From positions 1 through 9,692 of the forward strand of contig SKYD01000021.1 in the NCBI GenBank assembly GCA_007128075.1: a stretch of 9,692 bases of DNA. The letters are read 5' to 3'. The stretch comes from Thiorhodovibrio sp. (GTDB lineage Bacteria > Pseudomonadota > Gammaproteobacteria > Chromatiales > Chromatiaceae). The notes beneath the pieces were generated by a model. That model made no database searches. It saw only the letters and a list, made by a program, of their open reading frames with translations, and was not told where the DNA came from. Position numbers and translations under genes: made by a program. How positions within the stretch are numbered: the stretch's first letter is position 1; the number at the start of each line of letters is the position of its first letter. Shown here piece after piece: positions 1 through 6,667 of the stretch.

Positions 1-100
1 CCAGAGGCTACCGGAATACCGAGACCTTCATGACCATGATCTACCTCATTGCCAGCCCAGCAGGTTCTATCCTGAAATCCACATGAAACGTCGAGGAGCC
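1..100 (+). mobile_element. 3' end of an ISL3-like insertion sequence, cut by the window edge
   Basis: The first 100 bases hold the C-terminal codons of a transposase (stop at 84-86) and then a terminal sequence ending in GAGGAGCC at 93-100. Read from outside inward on the minus strand, the end is GGCTCCTCGACGTTTCATG, followed by TGGATTTC. ISL3-family elements typically begin with GGCTCTT-like inverted repeats and make 8-base target duplications, which fits. The boundary at 100/101 is supported independently: type ISP protein similarity starts at once on the other side. The left end of the element lies outside the window, so the inverted repeat pair and the duplication cannot be confirmed here. 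Confidence 0.6.
3..86 (+). CDS. Transposase, C-terminal fragment (probably ISL3 family)
   Basis: Frame 3 is open from the window edge to TGA at 84-86 and encodes about 27 residues, beginning RGYRNTETFMTMIYLIASPA. The RGYRN...F..MIYL pattern resembles the C-terminal tail of ISL3-type DDE transposases, where a G-[FY]-R-N segment closes the catalytic domain. The catalytic residues lie upstream, outside the window. The stop is 14 bases before the inferred IS end, as expected for a transposase that reads out towards the right inverted repeat. The family assignment rests on recall of a short motif. The other frames here carry stops (frame 1) or give no recognisable protein (frame 2). Confidence 0.5.
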   Translation, partial: RGYRNTETFMTMIYLIASPAGSILKST

Positions 101-480
101 AACCGTATCCGCTGACCCGCACTGATATTCCCGATGACAAAGCTCGCGCTGCTGGCTTGTTGCCCAAACCGCTGCTCAGAGCCAAGCGCGAGGAAGGGGT
201 GATCGTACTCGATAGCGAAACGACTTTGAGCGACATCCCGCCCGTCGTTTGGGACTATCGTCTCGGCAACCGCTCGGCGCTGGAGTGGATTCTCGACCAA
301 TACAAAGAAAAACCCCCTAAAGACCCAACCATCCGCGAGCAATTCAACACCTATCGTTTCGCCGATTACAAAGAACAGGTGGTGGATTTTCTCCAGCGCG
401 TGACCACGGTGAGCGTCGAGACGATGCAGATTGTGGAGGGGATGCGAGGGGTCATGGTTTTTGCAGCAAATAATGACTGA
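101..480 (+). pseudogene. Type ISP restriction-modification enzyme, 3' remnant split by the IS
   Basis: From 103 to the TGA at 478-480 the frame gives 125 residues. It starts PYPLTRTDIPDD and contains VVWDYRLGNRSALEWILDQY, then PPKDPTIREQFNTYRFADYK and a VTTVSVETMQIVEGM tail. This is the conserved C-terminal end of the large single-chain type ISP (LlaBIII-like) enzymes, whose C-terminus carries the target-recognition part after nuclease, helicase and methylase domains. These enzymes are usually well over 1000 residues, so only the tail is present. The similarity begins exactly at the IS end: the cut codon would be GAA (Glu), giving the expected EPYPL. A TTG at 157 could start a 107-residue ORF, but there is no reason to think it is used. 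The gene is inferred to be inactive, with the 5' part expected beyond the IS. Confidence 0.75.
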
Positions 481-1495
481 CCCACCATTCTTGACCGCGA
501 TTGAAGGCAAATAGCTCCGCACATGCCATGAAAAACAGCCGCCAGCGCATCCACCAACAGGCAGCTTGCTCAACACCGTAGGTTGTTTCCAAAATCGGCC
601 ACACCGCCGCCCGAGCGTGATCCATCTGTGCTAACCAGGCATTGAGCGTGTGCGCATAGTGCTGACCATTCCAACGCCAACGATCAACAACGCGCAAATG
701 ATCGTGCAGATAGAGTGGCAGATCGTCGCTGGGCATGATGCCGCCTGCGAAAAAATAATGGCTCATCCAGTCATCGAGACCGCGATCATCGTAAACATAG
801 GGTAGAGTGCGATGACAAAAAACATGAATCAAACACTGGCCATCGGGGGTGAGCCAATCATGGACCCGAGAAAATAGAGCGCGCCAGTTTCGCATGTGCT
901 CAAACATCTCGATTGACACAATGCGGTCAACGCTGGTTTGCGGGGCGAACTGGTTCATATCGGCGGTGATAATCTCCAGATTGGTCAATGACTCAGCGGC
1001 AATCTGCGATTCAATCCAGGCGCGTTGTGAGTGCGAATTGGAGACGGCAACAAACTGACTATTTGGGAAACGGCGCGCCGCCCATAAGCTAAACGCCCCC
1101 CAGCCACAGCCTAGCTCCAGCACCCGCATGTGATCTGCGATACCAGCGTGTTCAGCCGTCGCCTGCAAAGATGCCTCTTCAGCCTCGGCAAGCGTTGTCA
1201 CTCCCGCTGGCCAGTAGCCGCTGCTGTATTTGCGCTGCGGGCCGAGCACCTGGGCAAAAAACTCCGCCGGCACCTCATAATGCTGTTCGTTGGCGCGTTG
1301 TGGCACCTCAGCAATTGCTGAAGCGTCCATCTTGGCAATAAAATCAAGCGTATGGCGCAGCGCAGCCTCACAGTCGTGCTGCGGCAATGCCGCCAAGGTG
1401 CGGCGTAAACGGGTGCGAATGCCGTGACGAATCAGCCAATCGGGAATCCAGCCGCGCTCAACGATGTTTAACACCGTGGTTTCAGAAATAAACAT
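452..1495 (-). CDS. Cyclopropane-fatty-acyl-phospholipid synthase-like SAM methyltransferase
   Basis: This 347-residue protein belongs to the CFA synthase-like class I methyltransferases, which transfer a methyl(ene) group from S-adenosylmethionine, typically to unsaturated lipid chains. Visible features are a helical N-terminus (about 1-65), QHYEVPAEFF at 71-80 before the substrate site, KYSSGYW at 89-95, SAM motif I VLELGCGWGAF at 125-135, the acidic EIITADMNQF segment at 174-183, and DRIVSIEMFEHMRNW at 190-204. The conserved tail FFMACAELF...GQEWWVSHYLL (from 321) is characteristic of a shorter subfamily than E. coli Cfa (382 residues). No signal peptide or membrane segment is evident, so it is probably cytosolic or membrane-peripheral. 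The ATG lies 2 bases after the argH stop, with AGG inside the argH end as a weak ribosome site, so translation is probably coupled. The true substrate is unknown; small amines are an alternative in this superfamily. Its 3' end overlaps the type ISP remnant. Confidence 0.85.
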   Translation of the reverse strand: MFISETTVLNIVERGWIPDWLIRHGIRTRLRRTLAALPQHDCEAALRHTLDFIAKMDASAIAEVPQRANEQHYEVPAEFFAQVLGPQRKYSSGYWPAGVTTLAEAEEASLQATAEHAGIADHMRVLELGCGWGAFSLWAARRFPNSQFVAVSNSHSQRAWIESQIAAESLTNLEIITADMNQFAPQTSVDRIVSIEMFEHMRNWRALFSRVHDWLTPDGQCLIHVFCHRTLPYVYDDRGLDDWMSHYFFAGGIMPSDDLPLYLHDHLRVVDRWRWNGQHYAHTLNAWLAQMDHARAAVWPILETTYGVEQAACWWMRWRLFFMACAELFAFNRGQEWWVSHYLLQKP

Positions 1496-1497
1496 TT

Positions 1498-2892
1498 TTA
1501 GACCTGTGTTTCTTGGCGGGCGCGGGCGCGTTCAATGGCGGCGCGCACCTGCTCAGGTGCGGTGCCACCGAAATGATTGCGAGCTGCCAGTGAGCCTTCT
1601 AAGGTCAGCACTGCATATACATCCTCATCAATCAGCGGCGAGAAGGCCTGCAATTCAGCAAGAGACAGCGCGGCAAGATCGCAGCCGCGTTTGATCCCTA
1701 AGGCGACAGCCTTGCCAACGATTTCGTGGGCATCCCGAAACGCGATCCCCTTGCCGACCAGATAATCGGCAAGATCGGTGGCAGTGGCAAAGCCTTGGCG
1801 TGCTGCCTCTCGCATCTTAGCTGGCTTACAGCGCAGTGCGCCGATCAGATCGACATACACTTTAAGCGAGGCTTTGACCTGATCGACTGTATCAAACAGC
1901 GGCTCTTTGTCTTCTTGATTGTCCTTATTATAAGCCAACGGCTGGGCTTTCATGAGGGTCAACAGTGCCATTAAATGACCAAAGATGCGCCCGCTTTTGC
2001 CGCGCACCAGCTCGGGCACATCGGGATTTTTTTTCTGCGGCATGATCGACGAGCCAGTGCAGAAGGCATCGGCGAGTTCGATAAAATCAAACTGGGCTGA
2101 TGACCACAGAATCAGCTCCTCGGAAAAGCGCGAGAGGTGCATCATCAAAATCGCAGCGGCAGCACAAAACTCAATGGCAAAATCACGATCCGAAACCGCA
2201 TCGAGTGAATTTTCGGCAATCCCCTCAAAGCCCAATAGGGCGCAGGTGTATTCGCGATCAATCGGATAGCTGGTGCCAGCCAAGGCAGCCGCCCCCAGCG
2301 GCATGATGTTCACCCGTCGCCGACAATCCACAAAACGCGCTGCATCGCGCACCAACATTTCATGCCAGGCGAGCATGTGATGACCAAAGGTCACCGGCTG
2401 GGCAACTTGTAAATGGGTCAGCCCCGGCATCACCGTGTCCGCTTCGCGTTCGGCAAGAGTCAGCAAGGCTGCCTGGAATTGATGCAACTGGGCAACGATG
2501 GCATCGATCTCTTCACGCAGCCACAGCCGAATATCGGTGGCGACCTGATCATTGCGCGAACGACCAGTGTGCAAGCGTTTTCCCGCCTCGCCGATGTCTT
2601 GGGTCAACGCTCGCTCGATGTTCATGTGAACATCCTCCAGCGGCACCGACCATACAAAGTCGCCGCGCTCAATCTGTTGTTGAATCCGCTCCAATCCAGC
2701 AACAATCGCCGCACACTCATCAGCACTAAGCACCTGTTGGCGTGCCAACATCCGCGCATGTGCCATTGAGCCTTGAATATCTTGGGCATACAGCCGCTGA
2801 TCAAAGCCCACCGAAGCGGTAAAGGCCTCGACAAAGGCATCGGTGGGCTGATCAAAACGCCCCGCCCAGGGCTTGGTTTGTGTGTTATCCAT
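1498..2892 (-). CDS. argH: Argininosuccinate lyase
   Basis: ArgH cleaves argininosuccinate to arginine and fumarate, the last step of arginine synthesis, as a cytosolic homotetramer of the fumarase/aspartase superfamily. The 464 residues match the usual length of about 460. Landmarks are KPWAGRF at 7-13, HTGRSRNDQVATD at 108-120, GLTHLQVAQPVTFGHH at 157-172 with the conserved Thr-His pair, and the family signature GSSIMPQKKNPD at 280-291, whose loop carries the catalytic serine. All are intact. I chose ATG at 2892 because homologues begin close to the KPWAGRF motif and because the candidate promoter would start RNA near 2916. TTG at 2913 and ATG at 2910 are in frame, but would leave almost no leader. 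No good Shine-Dalgarno precedes any of the three. The methyltransferase gene follows after 2 bases. Confidence 0.97.
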   Translation of the reverse strand: MDNTQTKPWAGRFDQPTDAFVEAFTASVGFDQRLYAQDIQGSMAHARMLARQQVLSADECAAIVAGLERIQQQIERGDFVWSVPLEDVHMNIERALTQDIGEAGKRLHTGRSRNDQVATDIRLWLREEIDAIVAQLHQFQAALLTLAEREADTVMPGLTHLQVAQPVTFGHHMLAWHEMLVRDAARFVDCRRRVNIMPLGAAALAGTSYPIDREYTCALLGFEGIAENSLDAVSDRDFAIEFCAAAAILMMHLSRFSEELILWSSAQFDFIELADAFCTGSSIMPQKKNPDVPELVRGKSGRIFGHLMALLTLMKAQPLAYNKDNQEDKEPLFDTVDQVKASLKVYVDLIGALRCKPAKMREAARQGFATATDLADYLVGKGIAFRDAHEIVGKAVALGIKRGCDLAALSLAELQAFSPLIDEDVYAVLTLEGSLAARNHFGGTAPEQVRAAIERARARQETQV

Positions 2893-2922
2893 TACTAGAT
2901 TTTGCAGCATCAAAGGACTGTA

Positions 2923-2931
2923 ATTATAGCA
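2923..2931 (-). promoter_or_regulatory. Extended -10 promoter for argH
   Basis: The minus strand reads TGCTATAAT, a perfect TATAAT with an upstream TG, 30 bases before the chosen argH ATG. No convincing -35 hexamer lies 16-18 bases upstream, which is tolerated in extended -10 promoters. RNA would start near 2916, giving a leader of about 24 bases. Confidence 0.5.
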
Positions 2932-2969
2932 GAATTTGGTTGGGTGCGCTTTGGCGACCCAAAAGCGAA

Positions 2970-2998
2970 TTGATACAAACGGCTTTAGCTTATAAGCT
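2970..2998 (+). promoter_or_regulatory. Possible promoter with palindromic operator upstream of the CBS gene
   Basis: TTGATA at 2970-2975 is followed after 15 bases by TATAAG at 2991-2996. The spacing is short for sigma-70, so this is tentative. The -10-like element sits inside a perfect 14-base palindrome, TAGCTTATAAGCTA (2986-2999), which could bind a dimeric regulator or simply be an AT-rich chance palindrome. Confidence 0.3.
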
Positions 2999-3057
2999 AT
3001 GTTTTCCGCTGCAATGATTAACTTGTCTGTATTGTTAAATCAACTGGAGTGCATACA

Positions 3058-3519
3058 ATGTACGCAAAAGATTACATGCGTGAGGCCCCCTTCCTTGTCA
3101 AGGCTGAGGATACTCTCGCCACCGCCATCGATCTGATGATCAGCAAGCATCAGCCTGACCTGTGGGTGGTTGATGACAATTTTCGCTTTATCGGCGAGAT
3201 TCGTGCGGTGCAATTTGCCAAAATCCTGGTGCCAGTGACCGTTGGCAGCCATTATGAGATTGATAGCACCATCAGCAATGATGAAAGTATTGCCGAGTCA
3301 ATCGAAGATGCCCAACAGCGCTTGGCGCCCTTCTTGGATCGCAAAGTGAAGGATTATGTCGATCATGAAATTCCCGTGGTGCGGCCGGATCTGCCGATTG
3401 CCTCGGCGTTGATGCTGCTACGGGGGGGGCTGATTCGTATGCCAGTCGTGGAAACTGGTTCGGGGCGGCTGCTCGGTAGCCTATCGATGCTCAACATCCT
3501 CGCCAAGCTCCGCAGTTAG
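3058..3519 (+). CDS. Stand-alone two-CBS-domain protein
   Basis: The 153 residues are essentially a tandem CBS pair. CBS1 covers about 3-55 (KDYMREAPFLVKAEDTLATA, then LWVVDDNFRFIGEI) and CBS2 about 96-150 (VKDYVDHEIPVVRPDLPIAS, then IRMPVVE...LLGSLSMLNIL). Pairs of this kind form a Bateman module that commonly binds adenine nucleotides or related ligands. With no catalytic domain attached, a sensing or partner-regulating role is inferred and the ligand is unknown. There is no signal peptide or membrane segment. I chose ATG at 3058 because GGAG (3046-3049) lies 8 bases upstream; an in-frame GTG at 3049 overlaps that ribosome site. The gene is divergent from argH and convergent with hppA. A run of eight G at 3422-3429 lies within CBS2. 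Confidence 0.85.
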   Translation: MYAKDYMREAPFLVKAEDTLATAIDLMISKHQPDLWVVDDNFRFIGEIRAVQFAKILVPVTVGSHYEIDSTISNDESIAESIEDAQQRLAPFLDRKVKDYVDHEIPVVRPDLPIASALMLLRGGLIRMPVVETGSGRLLGSLSMLNILAKLRS

Positions 3520-3524
3520 TGCCA

Positions 3525-3557
3525 AAACGCCCCTGGTCTTGCTGACTAGGGGCGTTT
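3525..3557. terminator. Hairpin shared by the convergent CBS gene and hppA
   Basis: AAACGCCCCT at 3525-3534 pairs perfectly with AGGGGCGTTT at 3548-3557. The stem continues inward through GGTC/GACT with one G-T pair, leaving a 5-base loop (3539-3543). It starts 5 bases after the CBS stop and ends 8 bases from the hppA stop. On the minus strand it is followed by a short T run (TTTT then GG). On the plus strand the T-rich part lies only in the stem. It probably acts as a bidirectional terminator. Confidence 0.75.
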
Positions 3558-3565
3558 AGCTTGGC

Positions 3566-5761
3566 CTAGATCAGGCTATAGGTCACAGTCACCCCTGCCA
3601 TAATGATGGCAACAATACTCATCAGCTTGATGAGAATATTCAGGCTCGGCCCAGAGGTGTCCTTAAACGGATCGCCCACGGTGTCGCCGATGACCGCCGC
3701 ACGGTGCGCTCGTGAGTTCTTGCCGCCGTGGTGTCCCGCCTCGATATATTTCTTAGCGTTATCCCAGGCACCACCGGAATTGGCGAGAAACACTGCCAGC
3801 ACAAAACCGCTCGACAGACCGCCAATCAACAGCCCAATCACTCCAGCCACGCCCAACACCAGCCCCATGATCACCGGTGCGGCGACTGCGATCAGCGCGG
3901 GCAGGATCATCTCGCGCTGCGCACCCACCGTCGAAATCGCCACACAACGCTCGTAATCAGGCTGCGAAGTCCCCTTCAAAATACCTGGATCTTCGCGGAA
4001 CTGTCGCCGCACCTCTTCCACCATCAACACGGCGGCACGCCCGACTGCTTGCACTGTCAACCCACTGAAAGTAAAGGCGATCATGGCACCGATGAGAATC
4101 GCCACCAGCACAATCGGATTGAGCAGGGTCACTTGGTAGTAGCTCATAAAATCGATCAGACTCGCCTCGATGGTTGGGACGCTGAGTTGGTGTCCTAGCT
4201 CCAGCATCTCCACGCCTGATTTGATCAGCGCGATGCGGATCATCTCAACATAGGAGGCAATCAACGCCAGTGCGGTCAGCGCCGCCGAGCCAATGGCAAA
4301 GCCCTTGCCAGTGGCAGCGGTGGTGTTGCCGAGGGCATCGAGCGCGTCGGTGCGAGCGCGCACCTCTGGCCCTAGACCACTCATCTCGGCATTGCCGCCG
4401 GCGTTATCGGCAATCGGGCCATAGGCATCGCTGGCGAGGGTGATCCCCAGCGTGGACAGCATCCCCACCGCAGCGATGGCGATACCATACAGCCCCAAGT
4501 TCATCTGACTGACATCAAAGCCCGAGGCGAACAAAAACGCCAGCAGGGTGCCAGTACCGACTGCCAGCACCGGAATCGCAGTTGAGAGCATCCCAACACC
4601 GATGCCAGCAATAATGGTCGTTGCGGCACCGCCCTCAGCCTGATTGGCAATCTGACGCGTTGGCGAATAACTCGGTGAGGTGTAATACTCAGTCGAGCGC
4701 CCGACGATCAGCCCGGTGACCAGACCTGCCACCATCGCCCCCCAGATGCCCCACAGATTAGGCATCCCCAGCAGCCATAACACCAGGGCAGCAGCAACCA
4801 CAATCATTGCCGCGCTGGCGTTGATGCCGCGTGCTAAGGATTCAAGTAGATCTTTTTGATCGGCTCCTTCCTTGGTCTTGACCAAGTACACACCAACGAT
4901 GGATAGCAGCACCCCAATGCCCGCAATCGCCATTGGTGCGACCACAGCCTTCATCTGCAATGCTGGTTGGGTGATATAGGCCGCCGCGCCCAAGGCACTG
5001 GCAGCCAGCACCGCACCGCAATAGGACTCGAACAGATCAGCGCCCATGCCAGCGACATCGCCGACATTGTCGCCGACATTATCGGCAATCACAGCGGGGT
5101 TGCGTGGATCATCTTCGGGGATGCCGCTCTCGACCTTGCCGACCAGATCAGCGCCAACATCCGCTGCCTTGGTGAAGATGCCACCGCCGACGCGCGCGAA
5201 CATCGCTTGCAGCGATGCCCCCATGCCAAAGGTCAAAATGGTGGTGGTAATCAACACCATGCGTTGGGTATCGCCCGCTTCGCCAGGAATCACCATGTTG
5301 GCGAGAATAAACCAAAAGGCGATATTGCCCAGGCCCAGCCCAACCACCACCAGCCCCATCACTGCGCCACTGCGAAAGGCGATGCGCAGCGCGTTGGGTA
5401 GCGATTCGCGGGCGGCAGCGGCGGTGCGGGTCGAGGCTTGAGTGGCCGTGCGCATCCCGAAATAGCCCGCCAGTGCTGAGAAAAAGCCCCCGCAGACAAA
5501 TGTATACGGCAGCCAGGTGCTTTGGACATCGAACTGATAGGCCAGCGCCCAGAACACCGCCGTTAAGATCGCAAACACAACGAACATCACCTTGTACTGC
5601 TGACCCAGATAGGCCATGGCACCACGGCGCACATGGGCGCCGATCTCCTGCATGATGTCGCTGCCCTGATCTTGGCGGGACATTTCTTGATAAAATATCC
5701 ACGCATAAACCATTGCTGTCACTGCGGCAATGGGCGTGATCCAGAACACAAACTCATTCAC
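3566..5761 (-). CDS. hppA: Membrane-integral pyrophosphatase (ion pump), K+-dependent type
   Basis: This 731-residue, roughly 16-helix membrane protein couples hydrolysis of pyrophosphate to pumping of Na+ and/or H+ across the cytoplasmic membrane. Diagnostic segments are GGGIFTKAADVGADLVGKVE at 192-211, the metal-binding DNVGDNVGD at 227-235, and the C-terminal GDTVGDPFKDTSGPSLN at 692-708. Residues Ala482 and Gly485 in GNTTAATGKG match the K+-dependent class; K+-independent H+ pumps have Lys and Thr at these positions. Glu245 in ADLFESY occupies the gate position used by Na+-PPases. Together these suggest a Na+ or Na+/H+ pump rather than a plain H+ pump. Ion specificity is inference, and the hppA name covers both types. 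The start is GTG at 5761, with GAGG 10 bases upstream; an in-frame stop at 5765-5767 rules out a longer reading. The unknown gene at 5808 precedes it by 47 bases, probably in the same transcript. Confidence 0.95.
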   Translation of the reverse strand: MNEFVFWITPIAAVTAMVYAWIFYQEMSRQDQGSDIMQEIGAHVRRGAMAYLGQQYKVMFVVFAILTAVFWALAYQFDVQSTWLPYTFVCGGFFSALAGYFGMRTATQASTRTAAAARESLPNALRIAFRSGAVMGLVVVGLGLGNIAFWFILANMVIPGEAGDTQRMVLITTTILTFGMGASLQAMFARVGGGIFTKAADVGADLVGKVESGIPEDDPRNPAVIADNVGDNVGDVAGMGADLFESYCGAVLAASALGAAAYITQPALQMKAVVAPMAIAGIGVLLSIVGVYLVKTKEGADQKDLLESLARGINASAAMIVVAAALVLWLLGMPNLWGIWGAMVAGLVTGLIVGRSTEYYTSPSYSPTRQIANQAEGGAATTIIAGIGVGMLSTAIPVLAVGTGTLLAFLFASGFDVSQMNLGLYGIAIAAVGMLSTLGITLASDAYGPIADNAGGNAEMSGLGPEVRARTDALDALGNTTAATGKGFAIGSAALTALALIASYVEMIRIALIKSGVEMLELGHQLSVPTIEASLIDFMSYYQVTLLNPIVLVAILIGAMIAFTFSGLTVQAVGRAAVLMVEEVRRQFREDPGILKGTSQPDYERCVAISTVGAQREMILPALIAVAAPVIMGLVLGVAGVIGLLIGGLSSGFVLAVFLANSGGAWDNAKKYIEAGHHGGKNSRAHRAAVIGDTVGDPFKDTSGPSLNILIKLMSIVAIIMAGVTVTYSLI

Positions 5762-5807
5762 TAGTTAGATACCTCAGTTTAAGATCGAAAAAATGTGGAT
5801 ATGGTCA

Positions 5808-6587
5808 CTAATCAAGCGCCGAGAGCTGGGCGGAACGCCACCAGCTACGGTATTGATCTTCGAGATCCGCGAGACTGGGATAGGGATAAAAGGCAAAGTC
5901 GTCCTGATCGCCGACATAAAAGCCACCTTCCACCATCCGATACAGCACCCCTTCCTTGACCTGCTTGAGCACCAGCTTGCTGGCCTTGTCTTCTCTGACT
6001 TGCAGTTCCTGGAGGATGTCGCGCAGATGGGTGATGTTGGAATAGGGGATGTCGTCAACTGAGCCATTTTTGGGATCATGTGCCAGATCACCTAGCCGCA
6101 ACTCGGAGAACACGATGCGCGGCACATGCACTGGGTGTGTCGAATCGGTGATCGAGGTCGCAAAATCTCTAGGCTCCAAGCGGCTGGCAACCATCGGATT
6201 GATCGGGCAAAACTCCTGATACAGATGCAGTTTTGGCTCCACCCGGGGCTGATATTCACCGCGAGTCAGGGTGAGCGTTTTGCCGTCATTGGTCACCAGA
6301 TAGAGATTGCCCAGTGCTGAGATTGGAATCCTCGACAACACATGGTAAATCCCCAGATACACTGAATTTTTGGGCTGGCCATTGGCTTTTGGCATACAGC
6401 GTTCATCAGCCAGATGGAAAGGAAAATCTGGCGAACGAAATTCGGGATCAACCTCAAAAAAGATCGACTCCCCCTGCACATGCACTTGGGTGCCGACTGC
6501 ATAGTAGCTGCCAAAGTCCTTAGGCTCCAACATCGACGCGATCAGCGCCTGCGGAATCAGGGACAGATAAAGATGTTTATCGCTCAT
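5808..6587 (-). CDS. Uncharacterised 259-residue protein with an internal duplication
   Basis: I do not recognise the family. The protein is soluble-looking, with no signal peptide or clear membrane helix, and contains many aromatic and acidic residues. Two related segments stand out. Residues 15-46 begin LIASMLEPKDFG and contain VHV then IFFEV. Residues 132-163 begin MVASRLEPRDFA and contain VHV then IVFSEL. The shared pattern is [LM][IV]AS-x-LEP[KR]DF, then about ten residues, VHV, then I-x-F-x-E. This suggests two copies of a small beta-rich unit. After the second copy comes a charged stretch (about 185-215, LRDILQELQVREDKASKLVL) that is probably helical, then GGFYVGDQDDFAFYPYPSLADLE near the end. 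The start is ATG at 6587, with GAGG 6 bases upstream. The gene lies between ptsP and hppA on the same strand, closest to hppA. A link to the pyrophosphatase is suggested only by position. Confidence 0.8.
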   Translation of the reverse strand: MSDKHLYLSLIPQALIASMLEPKDFGSYYAVGTQVHVQGESIFFEVDPEFRSPDFPFHLADERCMPKANGQPKNSVYLGIYHVLSRIPISALGNLYLVTNDGKTLTLTRGEYQPRVEPKLHLYQEFCPINPMVASRLEPRDFATSITDSTHPVHVPRIVFSELRLGDLAHDPKNGSVDDIPYSNITHLRDILQELQVREDKASKLVLKQVKEGVLYRMVEGGFYVGDQDDFAFYPYPSLADLEDQYRSWWRSAQLSALD

Positions 6588-6604
6588 GGAATACCTCGGT
6601 AATG

Positions 6605-6629
6605 ATTAAGCCATCGCTGCTTAATTATA
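6605..6629 (-). promoter_or_regulatory. Candidate promoter and inverted repeat ahead of the 259-residue gene and hppA
   Basis: The minus strand carries TATAAT at 6629-6624, preceded by GGTA, without a good -35. RNA would start near 6617. Overlapping this start is the inverted repeat ATTAAGC (6605-6611) / GCTTAAT (6619-6625) with a 7-base spacer, which could be an operator or a leader hairpin. It lacks a T tract, so it is unlikely to be a ptsP terminator. Confidence 0.4.
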
Positions 6630-6667
6630 TACCGAATAACACCCCAAGCGATCAGGTGACGCGGAAT

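Noticed and set aside
67..576. 169-codon open frame on the minus strand across the type ISP remnant
   Set aside because: It lies antisense to recognisable type ISP sequence and crosses the IS junction and the methyltransferase end. It shows no family features.
2027..2034. Eight-A run (minus strand) in the argH signature loop, a possible slippage or frameshift site
   Set aside because: It is explained by the conserved Lys-Lys-Asn codons of the catalytic loop. The frame is intact on both sides and no alternative product is apparent.
5762..5807. Terminator between the unknown gene and hppA, suggested by a T6 run on the minus strand
   Set aside because: No stable GC-rich hairpin precedes the T run, so read-through into hppA is more likely.
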